Positions 10,913 to 22,360 of a DNA stretch of 64,000 nucleotides are shown piece after piece. A program made the position numbers and the translations under genes. The DNA lies in contig VSJF01000002.1 of assembly GCA_009739215.1 (NCBI GenBank), forward strand, positions 1,612,001 to 1,676,000, in the 5' to 3' direction. The notes below the pieces were generated by a model. The model was not told the DNA's origin. It did not search any database and worked only from the letters and a program-made list of their open reading frames with translations. Numbering within the stretch: position 1 is the stretch's first letter; every line of letters starts with the position of its first letter. This DNA is from Floccularia luteovirens. Its lineage: Eukaryota; Basidiomycota; Agaricomycetes; Agaricales; Squamanitaceae.

Positions 10913-12938
10913 ATGTCTGTAGCAGACCTCTCAACAGAAGATGCTCCATTACGCCGTATTCGATCCGCTGGGGACATGCCCAGGCATCCGGCAGAAGCCC
11001 ACCTGCAATCTTTTCGAGGCTCAAGGCTTTCAGAGGGTGGTCACAGAAACACTTGGAACCCTCCTATAAGAACTGGATCCGAAGTCCCACACAACACTGC
11101 CTTGAGTCATATTCAATCTTCAACTCCAGAGCTTCACCCTCTGCTCCATGCCTCCCTCTCCCACACCGATAAGCAGCCAGCGGCATCCCCAACCCTCACA
11201 GCAACGTAATTTAACTACAAATCAAGGGGGACCACCCTCCGTGCAATTACCTCGTGGTTCCTGGTTTGTTAGGTTAATGGCTTTCTTTGGCTTGGGTCGC
11301 AGAGCGTCCCGTTCACGGAAAACATTCGTATCTCTTCTGTGGAACCTATCATTTGAGTTCGCTCAAGTAAGTCAATATGTGCGCTTCGTGATGAAGAACA
11401 GGAAACTGATCGAAACTAAAGATCACAGTTATTTCTACTATGTTAGGGTTGATAGGAACCAAGTATAGAAGCCCTACACAGCCTGATATAAGTGAATGGC
11501 GAGCTTGTGATCGTCCTTTAGGAGTGTGGTGCTCTCTTTGGATAGTAAAAGCTTTCCTCACCGGTATATTGGCATATTGGGAATTCGTGAGAGAGCGTAC
11601 ATTGCAAGTCCTGATTTCTTATTATCTGGATATTGAGTTCACGAATCTGATTAATATAGACACCCGAATCACTCGGAAGAATCTGGTATCTCTGAAACTT
11701 CTACAACACCCCAAGCTCCTCCAGTGCAGGAGCCAAACGCGACAACAGCAGAACCAAATCCACCACATCTCAACGACCCTCGCTTACCGGCCTCATTGCC
11801 TTATAATCGACTATATTCGCGGTAAGTCCTTGTTTGTCAATTTATCTGATTGCTCAAACTTATACTACCCCAGCCTTACACTCCTTTCGTCGTTGATCAC
11901 CCTCAGCTGGTTTTTAACTGCTCATATCTTAGAATACACATCCATTAATACGTGCCGACATTCTGCTCCCCATCTCTGGTGGCTCACGTTTGGGATCCTT
12001 TGTATCTTGTACCTCATGGTTCTGGAGGTTGTTTTACTTGGTTTCATCGTGTTGGTCGTGGCACCCATACTTTTTGTGAGTAACCCCGGTTCTCTTCCTG
12101 TGAAGATGCAAGTTGTGATGTTTCACTATAGGTGTTTTGGAATATCTTCTTGATATGCATAGGACGCCACCCTCTGCAAAATCCTCACATAATCAAGCCA
12201 GAGATTGGCAAGTTACCCAAGTCTGTGGTCGACCGTATCCCGCTCGTGATGTATATTCCACCACCTCCGGAAAATGCAGATGAGAAGCTTGTAGCACCTG
12301 ACCCCGCTTATTTGTACCCTCCTAAATCTCCAGCATCCCCTACCCTTACACCTACTAGAAAACGGTTTAGATTCCTCAGATCCTTTTCTTCTCTTAAAGA
12401 TAAAAAAGGGAATAGCACAATCAATACATCCAAGGACACCATGGAGGGAGTTGGCCCTGTAGACTCCTGGGAAGGGAACTGGGAAAAAGGGGACTATCCA
12501 TTTGTGGTCCTCGAAGGAAACCGTGCTGCCTGTGCGATATGTTTGATGGATTTCGAAGAACCTAAAAGAAAGAATGCCCCGGAAGAGACTAATTCTAACG
12601 CAAACGAGGGCAAAACTACAAGTTCTACCGATGACCCCATTACTAATGCCTCAATTCCCGAAGATGCTCAGATCAGTGACTCGGCAAGAGAAGATCACAA
12701 GCTCACCGATGCCGGAGATGGTGCTCAACCCTTGAGGTTACTTTTATGCGGTCATGTTTTTCATGTAGGATGGCTTTATTTTCTCGATTGTAAACTCAAC
12801 TAATCATATTGGGAATTGTAGAAAACTTGTCTTGATCCCTGGTTAACAGACGTCTCTGGACGTTGTCCTGTATGCCAGCGGCCAGTGGAGTTGCCCGATC
12901 CCAAAAAGTCTAAAATGGGGAGAAGACAAAATTCATAA
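10913..12938 (+). CDS. Multispan RING-H2 ubiquitin ligase
   Basis: Seven exons (10913-11083, 11130-11366, 11422-11603, 11660-11821, 11874-12075, 12132-12764, 12822-12938) make 567 residues. After a polar N-terminus come four hydrophobic segments: FVRLMAFFGLG, ITVISTMLGLIGT, LTLLSSLITLSWFLTAHILEY, and WWLTFGILCILYLMVLEVV joined to LLGFIVLVVAPILF. The family blocks SINTCRHSAPHLWW, GRHPLQNPHIIKPEIGKLPK and VDRIPLVMYIPPPP follow. The C-terminal RING-H2 is complete but split by a Ser/Asn-rich insert: CAIC, then CGHVFHKTCLDPW and CPVCQRP. It is expected to ubiquitinate substrates at an internal membrane. Intron 11604-11659 must start with GC (GCAAGT) for the frame to pass from VRERTL into HPNHSEES. 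The first intron (GTCCCA donor) is weak. Confidence 0.82.
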
Positions 12939-13685
12939 AACGTCAATAAGTGTAACCCTGCATGTATATTATATCTTTCTCTCCCAAGGAAATAGGGTTA
13001 TTGGGTACTGAGTTTACAAAGACTACGTACTAATCACTTGTGGACTTGGACACTATCATTGACGCCGTTCACAGGTCAAGGCTTGGTCTAGTTAGTACAT
13101 GTATTGTAGATATCTAATAAACCACATATATCTACACTGCTATTTGCGAGGCCAGACATTACGCATTCCGTCGTATGCAATGATGGATAACTACAACAAT
13201 CTATCTTCTAGGTACACCTTGTCGGCCTGTGACCATCTAATCAGTCTGAGCTAATACAGCGCCATTCACCACCGGATAATTATTTTTTCCCGTAGTTCTG
13301 TTAATTAGAAGCCCCAAACTCAGGTCTAAGCCAAGAACCTTGATAATACGTACCAACGTTGTTTACACTCGCGAGTTCACTCTGCAGCTATAACTATCAG
13401 TGCCAGAAAGAAAAAGAGACGGCAATATACTGGTGTCAACTCTTGAAGACCGTCGAAGTCATCGACATAAATACTTACCATGGGATTGATTAAATGCTAT
13501 CAGCAATGGTGTCATATAGTTCCTATCTATATTTAGCCACGTGCAAGTTTTACTTACGCTAAGTACCTCGGGCATACTGTATCATCCATCAAGGTGGCTC
13601 GCAGCGGCATTACAATCGCCGGTATATAGCCCATCCAACCATGGAGCCTGTCTAGAATGTCCATTCTCTCTTTTGGAGCCTGTGC
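12939..13685. other. Intergenic, RING gene end to SNG1 gene start
   Basis: About 750 bases. Small open frames here have no family resemblance and no splice continuity with either neighbour. I see only the 3' flank of the RING gene and the promoter of the SNG1 gene. Confidence 0.45.
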
Positions 13686-15636
13686 ATGATGGAAAATGAT
13701 GAAAAGGTTACCACTTTTCTCCCTAGTGCGCAGTCGTCTACCTCCAGTACCTCACCACCGTCCCCACCGACTCCCCCTACCAAGGCACCTATACCTTATA
13801 CCAATCATTTTTTCGACAAGAACGAGGCGGCTGCTAAAGCGCGATATGTCTATATCAGGATTTTGGCCTTGAGGACTCTCATAATCACGATCGCAATTTT
13901 CGCGATATTTTCCATATATTGGGGGGTCTCATTCCGGATACCCGCACGCAACTTAACTGGGTGGATTGTAGTATGTTTCTCAAGGTTTGGTCTGATATCT
14001 TAACGGAATATTAATTGAGTTTAGGATTTTGACGGAGACGAAATCGGTAGCAGCGTAACACAAGAACTCAGCGCTCTTTCGGGCTCACCGATCCAGTGGC
14101 AGATACTGTCTCACACGGATTTTCCTGAAGGACCGAGTGATGTAGGGAATGCTGTTGTGGAAGAGCATTGTTGGGTTGCTGTTACAAGTGAGTTAACATT
14201 GTAGGATATGAACAAACTCACATGGAATATGTGAACAGTCAGCCCTGGAGTCACTGCAAGATTGGATGCTAGTTTAGCGTCAGGCAACTCATACAACTCT
14301 TCGGACGTAATTACAGCATTTGCTGTTGAAGCAAGGAATGAGAATGCATAGTACGCCTTTTTTTCGACCTTGTAAACTCTACTGACCACTTCAATACTAG
14401 CCGCGTTCTTCTAAGACCGGCAGTGAGCCATTTGTGATTCGTTCTCTGACACACTGAATTTGATTATTTGTGCATCTATAGATTGACACGTCTTTGGAAC
14501 AAATCACGCACGATTTCGCCCTACGTCAAGCCACCAAATTGCTGTCAAACAGAAATACTAGTCTTACGGTCGCCCCTGAATTATTGGTCAGACCGATATA
14601 TTACACTCTACAAAATGTAAGGCCATATGATGTACCAGTGTATGTCCACCTAGCTTGCAAGAGATGAAAGATTTGACTAAAGCCAATGAAAGTGCGAGCG
14701 CGGTAACATTCGTTGGATTGATATACTTGCTGATTTTGTCATTCTTTGTGGTAGTGGGTGCATTAATAAATGTAGCACCGAGTTGCCTACTAATTTGGTT
14801 GTCCCAGGTTTCAGGAAACCTTGCACGTGGAGTTTCTGGCTTGGAACGACGTCTGACGACAGGATCCCTAATCCGTATCAGGTTAATAACCCCTGTCATA
14901 ATCTATTTTGTGCTTTCGGTGAGTGTATATGAAAGTACCCTCAAGTGAATCTTTAATGATATGCTCGGTTCCTAGTGCATATATTCACTGGTCACATTAG
15001 CGTTTGAGCTGCCATTTGACAGAAAGTAGGTTTCTTCTCTGGCTGTTCTGTATCTGTATAATGACTTGGTTCCAAAGGTTCGGTCACCCCGGTTTCCTCG
15101 TGTTTTGGATGCTAGCATGGTTTGGGATGTTGTCAGTGTGAGTAACTCCTTGAGGTTTTGTTCAAAGGTTCGAATTCTGATCAGCAGTACCAGTGGGCTT
15201 GGACTAGAAGCTATGATAACCCTATTGACAATGAAATATATCCAAATATTCCTTATCCTATGGATTATAAGTAAGTATCTCACAAAAGTGTACATAATCA
15301 GAGACTTAGGGATCATTGTTAGGCAATGTTTCCGTATGCCTTTGGCCACTTGATGTATTGCCAGTTGTATATGGTTATGGCCGGGTGGCTCCATTTTATC
15401 AGATCTCCAGGGGAGTCAGAACCATAGTGTTTAACACAAGGAACGAACGTATGTGCAAACTGCGATACTCATTTTCTGGGCATTTACTGATAACATTTCC
15501 AGTTGGGCTGAATTTCGGGATCTTGGTCGTTTGGATAGTGATTTCATGCGTCACACTTCCACTTATTCAGTGGTACCAACGAAAACGAGAGATCAATACA
15601 TGGCGGAAAGAGAAAGAGCAACGGACTAATGCTTGA
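13686..15636 (+). CDS. SNG1/DUF3533 nitrosoguanidine-resistance family membrane protein
   Basis: Twelve exons (13686-13970, 14025-14187, 14239-14350, 14401-14422, 14482-14639, 14693-14753, 14808-14918, 14976-15025, 15078-15137, about 15185-15270, 15323-15448, 15503-15636) give about 455 residues. A Ser/Pro-rich cytosolic tail leads to TM1 (LIITIAIFAIFSIYWG) and the family hallmark ARNLTGWIVDFDGDEIG. An extracytosolic domain follows, then a C-terminal bundle of five spans (TFVGLIYLLILSFFV, RLITPVIIYFVLS, FGHPGFLVFWMLAWFGML, YIQIFLILWIIS, FGILVVWIVISCV) with LPVVYGYGRVAPFY between them. Yeast Sng1 overexpression confers drug and nitrosoguanidine resistance; the transported substrate is unknown. 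A 22-nt exon encodes RVLLRPA. The 15185 acceptor could instead be 15188. Confidence 0.88.
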
Positions 15637-16126
15637 TACCCTTCACTTCTGAGAAATAGGATGGTGGTACCTCTATATATTCGGTAGTAGCGACTTGTGA
15701 TGAGCGAGCGGTGAAAAAAGTTCCAATGCGGAAAGTGTAACCGACTCGCGATTTGCCGCATTTGCCAGTATTTTTGCCAGCACAATATAATGGATAATGA
15801 GCTAGTTATCCATCCATCTATCCATCCATCCATCCATATAAAGTCGGTAGTAGAAAACTCCTTGGTAGGCAAAAATATAACCGGTAGTGACCGGAAGGTT
15901 CTCTGAGTGAGAAAGTTTAAAATGATCATCAAGGTCTCTCAGCAAGTTAACCGACGTCAAGCTTGTAAAGTTCGCACGTCCACGGAAGTAAATCGACGAC
16001 GCAGAGTCCGGGGTTGTCTCATCGGCATCTACCTGAATCCAACGTTTCCTATTTATTAGCCTTTTCCTTTCTCTTCCACGTTGACCTCCTTCTCCTTGTA
16101 ATTTCTTTAAGCTCTTCTCGTAAGTC
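15637..16126. other. Intergenic, SNG1 gene end to HEM15 start
   Basis: 490 bases with the promoter of ferrochelatase and a tetranucleotide repeat (listed separately). No gene seen. Confidence 0.4.
15808..15837. repeat. (ATCC)n tetranucleotide microsatellite
   Basis: Seven tandem units of ATCC with one ATCT variant in the third position. It lies in the SNG1-HEM15 gap, outside coding sequence, so length change would be neutral to the proteins. Confidence 0.85.
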
Positions 16127-17565
16127 ATGCTCACGACACGCTTCGTGAATGTTTCTCGTTCGGCAGGACGCTCCTTTGCCTCCTTGCAAGGTCAGAGTGC
16201 GGCAGGAAAAAGGTAAGCACGAGCACCTTACGTGTCAGATGCAAATTTTCACTCAGAACAAGCCCTACAGGTCGGTACACGTCGTAGTTTCTGGATATGC
16301 TTGAACTAACATGAAATATTTAGCTATTGTAATGTTGAACATGGGAGGTCCAGCTACTGTAAGTTGCAGTTATTTGTTTTAGCTCGGTGTTCTAACATCA
16401 TATCTTAAGGTTCCCGAAACACACGACTTCCTGAAGAACCTGTTCTCAGATGGTGATCTCATTCCACTACCATTCCAACGGGTACTTGCCCCGATTATTG
16501 CCCGACGGAGAACACCACGGATCGAACAGCAGTATACCGACATTGGCGGTGGTTCCCCCATTTTGCATTATACGCAACTTCAAGGCGAAGCAATGGCAAA
16601 GCTTCTTGACGAACTACACCCGCAAACAGCTCCTCACAAGTCATATGTTGCCTTCCGTTATGTGCGGCCACTTACTGAGACGACGGCGAAGCAGATGAAA
16701 GAAGATGGTGTCAAGAGAGCGATTGCTTTTACTCAATATCCTCAATATAGTTGCAGCACTACTGGAAGTAGTTTGAATGAGCTATACAGGCGCCGCAAGG
16801 CAGGCGATCTGGATGGTATTGAATGGAGTGTGATTGATCGTTGGGGAACACATCCGGGATTCATCGAGGTTCGTGTTCGAGCAAAAGTATTCATGTAAAT
16901 GCTCCTGATTTAACCTTTCGGGAATTAGGCTGTTGCTCAAAATATTGAGGCTTCCCTTGCAAAGTTTCCCCCTTCAACTCGTTCAGAAACAGTGTTACTT
17001 TTTTCAGCGCATTCTCTACCCATGTCTGTTGTAAACCGTGGAGATCCATATATCATGGAAGTTTCAGCTACAGTATCTGCTGTAATGGATCGGCTGAAAC
17101 ATTCGAACCCGTACCGCTTGGTTTGGCAGTCACAAGTGGGTCCATCGGCTTGGATGGGTATGCAGACGGGAGATGCTTTGAAAGGACTTGCTCGCCTCGG
17201 GAAGAAACAAGTTGTAGTGGTGCCAATTGCTTTTACAAGTGATCACATTGAGACACTCTATGAAATTGACCTCGAATATCTCAAGGAAGCGGAAAAGGTC
17301 AGAAAACCTGATTTTGAGTTTGTCGTGATACTAGAAGCTTAAAAACTACTCCACATGTTAGCATGGAATCGTCGCTTATCGAGCGGAATCCCTGAACGAT
17401 TCACCTGTATTCATTCGAGCACTTGCAGATATCGCAGCACAACATCTCCGGGACTACACCGCGGGGAAGGGACCAGTCAGCGTTCAGTTAGGACTGCGGT
17501 GTCCAGGATGCACAAATGCCACTTGTGGTCAACAAAAAGCCTGGTTAGGGCAAGGCGGCAGATAA
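16127..17565 (+). CDS. HEM15: Ferrochelatase
   Basis: Six exons (16127-16212, 16257-16270, 16324-16358, 16410-16868, 16929-17297, 17362-17565) give 388 residues. The enzyme inserts Fe2+ into protoporphyrin IX at the matrix face of the mitochondrial inner membrane. The N-terminus ([18 protein letters not shown]) is a good mitochondrial presequence. Core blocks are intact: [40 protein letters not shown] (active-site His), [12 protein letters not shown] and [15 protein letters not shown] (His and Glu at the metal site). The C-terminus has CPGCTNATC, the CxxCxxxxC arrangement that with one more Cys holds a [2Fe-2S] cluster in animal and fission-yeast enzymes. Exon 2 is 14 nt. The last intron is 64 nt and skips a frame closed by stops. 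ERG8 follows on the same strand after 179 bases. Confidence 0.96.
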
Positions 17566-17677
17566 TGTTGAATTGTGTATATTATTTAGGCTCAGAGAAT
17601 ATAAAGTCTTTTCACAAGAGCATTGGGGAAATCAGCTGACTCAGCACAATAATCATAATTTAGACGCAGTGCGATCA

Positions 17678-17685
17678 TATAAAAG
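17678..17685 (+). promoter_or_regulatory. TATA box of ERG8
   Basis: TATAAAAG lies 60 bases before the ERG8 start codon in the short HEM15-ERG8 gap. It is a perfect consensus at a plausible distance, but there is no transcript evidence. Confidence 0.5.
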
Positions 17686-17744
17686 GTGTATGGCTCGATA
17701 CACATGGAAAAGTAATCCCTCAGCGTATCATCCAGACCTTAGCA

Positions 17745-19616
17745 ATGACCCACACTACGGTAGTCTCTTCTCCTGGAAAAGTTCTGATCGCAGGTGGATA
17801 CCTTGTGCTTGATCCAGCTTTTTCAGGTACCGTTGTGTCGACATCATCTCGGTTTTACACAGTTATCCGGGAAGATAAAGAACTCGGAAAGAATATCATA
17901 CGCGTCAGGTCGCCCCAATTTTTGGATGCCGTCTGGAAGTACGCAGTGACACAAACAACTTCGTTTTCAGTGGATCCATCTGTAAAAAAGTAAGCCAGTT
18001 GACTTTGTGCTGCCTTCGCTTTGCTCATCATTACCACATTCAGCTCAAGCAAGAACAAATTCGTCTTACTTGCCCTTCAAAGTTCAATTTCGGTTGCTTC
18101 AGAAATAAAAGGTGCAGCATTTGTCAACAGCACTCTTTCCAATGGCCTGGACATAGTCATACTCGGAGACAATGATTTTTATTCGCAGAGAGCAAAAGTC
18201 AGTGTCTGATATTACTCACTATAATATCAATTCATGGCTAAAAAATTTATATCCTTAGCTCGAATCCTTAAAACTTTCTAGATCGATCGAATCCCTGTCT
18301 CAAATCCCGCCGTTTAGCCCAACAGATGTTCACCTCGTTGACGTGCACAAAACCGGTTTGGGCTCCTCAGCTGCATTGATCACCTCTCTAGTCTCTGCTC
18401 TTCTCATACATTTCGAGTCAATCCCCCCGTTAGCAGACAAGGGTGACAATGAGGGGAGGCATCTCGCACATAACCTCGCACAATACGTACATTGCCTTGC
18501 CCAAGGAAAAGTTGGTAGTGGCTTTGATGTATCCGCTGCAGTGTTTGGCAGCCAAGTGTACACTCGATTTGACCCATCAGTGATTCAAACCTTGATGAAT
18601 GAAGATTTGGTAAGTAAATAACTCATCGCAACGAGGACATAGAACTTAAACCCCTCACCAGATTCTACCACAAAAACTTTTAGCTACGGTATCTCCATTT
18701 AATAAACAGTGGAACTACCGTGTTGAACCCTTCAAACTTCCCCCCATGACTCGCATAATGCTGGCGGACGTTGATGCTGGTAGTGACACTCCATCTCTTG
18801 TTGGCAAAGTGTTGAAGTGGAGGAAGGACAACGCCAATGAAGGTGAGAAGGTTCGATCCGTCGGTATGGTGAAAGCTGAAGAACATTTGATTTAGCGAAT
18901 ACACTCTGGCGAGATCTCGATCAATTGAACCAATCGTTAGCACAAACCTTGATGCACCTATCGAAACTCTATGAACAAGATTCCGAGAATTACGGTAGCG
19001 CCGTCAAGTACATTTCCACCTTACAACCGGTTCAAGTAAGCTTTCACTCCATGATCGAATTACTTACTTTATTTATTCGCTGCTCTGTAGTGGGTAGCCA
19101 ATCCTTGGCAGCCCCCAGCGGAAGAACCAATAGTATCTGCATTCTATGAAATTCACCAGATAACTCAGGTGTGTATATCACCACAGCGGGTATTTGACTC
19201 TCAATAATTATCTTACAACTTATAGAATATCCGAGCTAAAATGCGAGAAATGGGGTCTCTATCGGAAGTCCCAATCGAGCCTGTCGAGCAAACAAAGCTC
19301 CTGGATTCTTGTGTTTCTCAAGCGGGTGTTATTGGTGGTGGCGTTCCGGGAGGTAAAATCTTCAGTTTCTTTTGTGTCATAGGAAATTAACAGAATCACA
19401 AAAGCGGGCGGATATGATGCCATATGGCTTCTGGTCTGTGAGCCCACGAATTGCGCTCCGGACCCTCGACCTCTTGAACGAGTTGAACATACTTGGAAGA
19501 ATTACAAGGAGCTGGATGTATCACCGTTGTTAGCGACTGAAAGCCAGGTAAAAGGAGCAAGGCTTGAAAATATCGATGATGTACCCGGTCTCAAACGTGC
19601 TGTAGATGCTTTATGA
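17745..19616 (+). CDS. ERG8: Phosphomevalonate kinase
   Basis: Eight exons (17745-17989, 18044-18197, 18259-18609, 18662-18842, 18896-19035, 19091-19168, 19226-19352, 19405-19616) give 495 residues, the usual fungal size. It phosphorylates mevalonate-5-phosphate in the mevalonate route to sterols and isoprenoids. It is a GHMP kinase: the N-terminal SSPGKVLIAGGYLVLD block, the glycine-rich ATP loop HKTGLGSSAALITSLVSALL, VGSGFDVSAAVFGS as the second family block, and the C-terminal GVIGGGVPGAGGYDAIWLL glycine motif are all present and intact. All junctions keep frame with ordinary GT-AG introns. It sits head-to-tail behind HEM15 and tail-to-tail with the transporter gene. Confidence 0.96.
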
Positions 19617-19919
19617 GTATGAAGTAGAAACTACCATTTCCCTTAATATATCATGCCCATATTCCACATTTGGTATGGAGATTCTAGCATCACCCATCAG
19701 AACTTCGAGCTTGATTATTGGTGTAATTCATTGTGCTGAACACTTCTTTTTAGAGTTGTGTTCCATTGGAACAGTTACAATCTGCCCCGTGTTGAAAAAT
19801 AAGCGAGGAATGATTCAAACCATTGATATACCAGGCATATGCATAAAGTGCTATAGATGTCCATGATTATGAAGTAATTAAATTACACTCCCGTTTCCTC
19901 TAATATATACTGTAATTAC
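19617..19919. other. Tail-to-tail gap, ERG8 / AVT transporter
   Basis: 303 bases between two converging gene ends. AT-rich, with no gene; it holds the polyadenylation regions of both. Confidence 0.4.
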
Positions 19920-22071
19920 CTACATGCAAATCTTCGCATCTCCCTCTGGTGTCCATGATTTTTGGAGTGCCAAGATTAAGGAGGTAATCATGACAAGTAT
20001 GCCAAATGCCGCACAAATTACAGCAGGAAGTTTTGCTCGGTTGTACCAAGGCAAATTTTTGTCTAGAAGCTTAAAATAGCATGCAGCAGGGAAGATGAAA
20101 GCCAATGCGGTGGCTGAAATTCCACCTGTAATTTCGAGCATGACCCCGAGATCACAGGTTATCAATGCCACTGTGTTACAAGTTATTAGTTAATATCATA
20201 TGAGAAGAAGTAATAGAGCAGCGCACCAAACAACGAAGCGAACAGTATGGTTGTTGTAAAGAATATATGTCGTTGCGTATTAAACGATTCATGTGAGAAG
20301 AAGTATTGCTCAATAACCTTGGTATCGATCAACAAGTCTGCCTTTGAAATTAATAACACATAAACTAACCTCTCTACAAACAAACAGCTCCAACGGCAGA
20401 GTAGTGAACATGTTTAGTCCAAAACAGAACCTCGCAACATTGATCAGGGTGTCATTCTATTTGAACGCTGTGAGGTCATGATTCACCATTAGAAGAGAAG
20501 GACCCACAGCTGTGAAGTTATTGAGGATATTTCCCTGGGTTTTGTCAATGAAGACACTATATGCCGAGACAGCCAGGGTTAAACAAGCCACTAAAGACAA
20601 GGCTGTTGAGGCATGTGTCACATTAGCAAACCGATCTAGTGTTGGAGTACGCAAGCTTCCATAGATAAGAAGGGAATTGTGATGGCATACTACCACGTTT
20701 ATTACATTTAGTTGGCGATTTATACATAATTCAAGAAGTCAACCCACCAAACGCGAAGCTGATGACACCAATTGCTTGGAAGATTCCAGGTTCGATAATT
20801 GAAAATCGTTTTGATGGATCACCTTTGAGGTCAGGTGTAACATGAGGTCCTTCGATCATAACCGAGACGACGATAATGACCATGCCAACCAAGGCAATGC
20901 CCGAAGCGCGTGAAAGTTTATGAATATCACGGTAAAGCGAGAGAGGATAAGAGAAACAAATGGTACAGAAAGCAATGACGAATTGGCGATTAACGAACAA
21001 TTTGAGGACAGGTATTGTTGGGAGTTTTGGGAATACTGAGCGCATAACATGAGGTAAGGTATCCCCAATGATTATGCCGAATGCACACATTCCTTGTATA
21101 ATGGTCAGCGAGTTTATAAGAACTATGGGAAAGAATGTTTAATTACCTCCAAATGCGAAGGAAAATTGGAAAAATGAGACAGCAGCTCTACCGCTTGAGC
21201 CAAAACAGTGATCCATTATGTCAATGTACGAGTGTCTGCCACTCAGTTTAGCATTAACGACAATTAATCGAATTGTCCAGTCTGTTACGGCGCAGAGGAC
21301 GACAAGGAGAAACAGGCCAGAAAAGAAACCAGCTTGACGAACCGCGTACGGGAGACCTTGAGAATGAATGTCAACAACGTCACTATACAATGCAAGTCTC
21401 AAGTCCTACCAATGATACCTGAATGAGACATGTGAAGATGATATTCAGAAAGAATTATTGACAAGTTTTATGCACACCTGCGCCAAGAATAGAATTGGCC
21501 ATATTTGCTATTGAGTCAAGCATCCCTCCCCCCGACGTCCTTTTTGCAGCCAACTCGTCAAGGTCGACATGAAAGTCCCCATTCGCTGCACTGTTGCCAC
21601 CCATGCCACGCAAGGGTAGCGACGAATCCACACTCCTGCGTGCCGCGGAAGAATCAAAGAGGCCTACGAGCAGCGGCATGGACTGGTCAATATGCCCTCT
21701 AGGTGTGACACGGTCCAGTTCTTCCGCAGAAGTGTCGTCTAGTTCATCAGAGTCAAGCTCGTACTCTGGTAGCCTTTGAATTAACTATGGAATTCAACTG
21801 TAAAGGGTGTGGACACGTACATACCTGCTTCGCGGCTGGAGATGGTGGACCTGAGAGTTGGCGCAATAACCTGCACATCCTCTTGAAACCTAACTGTGTG
21901 CTTGGGCGAATCTAATACACCACCATCTGCTTCTTCGTCAGAGTCGTCGTCAACAGCGAAGACTGTAGTAGTGTGAGTGGTAAGATCTTCTCTTGATGAA
22001 TCCAGTAGAGGTCTCCGCGAGTCACTTTCGCCCCCATCGTGGATACTTCGTGTTCGAGACTGACTGAACAT
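19920..22071 (-). CDS. Vacuolar-type amino-acid transporter (AVT/SLC38 family)
   Basis: Nine exons, the first 22071-21825, then 21765-21478, a 9-nt exon 21418-21410, 21356-21147, 21092-20748, 20689-20508, 20456-20370 and two more ending at 19920; about 570 residues. A 180-residue acidic, Ser-rich cytosolic N-terminus (DDDSDEEADGG, SELDSDELDD) leads to the first span signature NMANSILGAGIIGLPYAV of the amino acid/auxin permease superfamily. Ten further hydrophobic segments follow, with FGGMCAFGIIIGDTLP, HKLSRASGIALVGM, FVCREVIEQY and GGISATALAFIFPAACYF. The blocks match Avt2 and mammalian SNAT11 best. It probably moves neutral amino acids across the vacuolar or another internal membrane by proton coupling. 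The 9-nt exon encodes G-I-I-G within the conserved first span. Confidence 0.9.
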
Positions 22072-22360
22072 TTACGAACAATGCATAGGATTGGAGGTGA
22101 CCGTCTGTTGTGGACGTGTTAGCTGTATTATTTTCTGCCAAGGATAAAACATAATTAATTATAATATACCTAGATTAAGTGCATAACCAAAAAAAATATT
22201 AATTTGATAAGCCTAATCACAAGGATTAATCATCATTATCTCTCATCACTGCTGGCTTTGCGTTGATCTTCTTGTCGCTATTTAACTAAATTTGTGGGCA
22301 GGACCCACCGTCCGCAGTCTTTTGCCGTATACCGTCTACCGCTTCATCAACGTCCCTTTC
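22072..22360. promoter_or_regulatory. Divergent promoter, AVT transporter / PL14 lyase
   Basis: 289 bases between opposite start codons, rich in A/T runs. It must drive both genes; no unambiguous core element was identified. Confidence 0.45.

Noticed and set aside
11440..12153. A 237-codon open frame
   Set aside because: It fuses RING-ligase exons with introns; the middle part in this frame is not protein-like and splicing restores the known membrane blocks.
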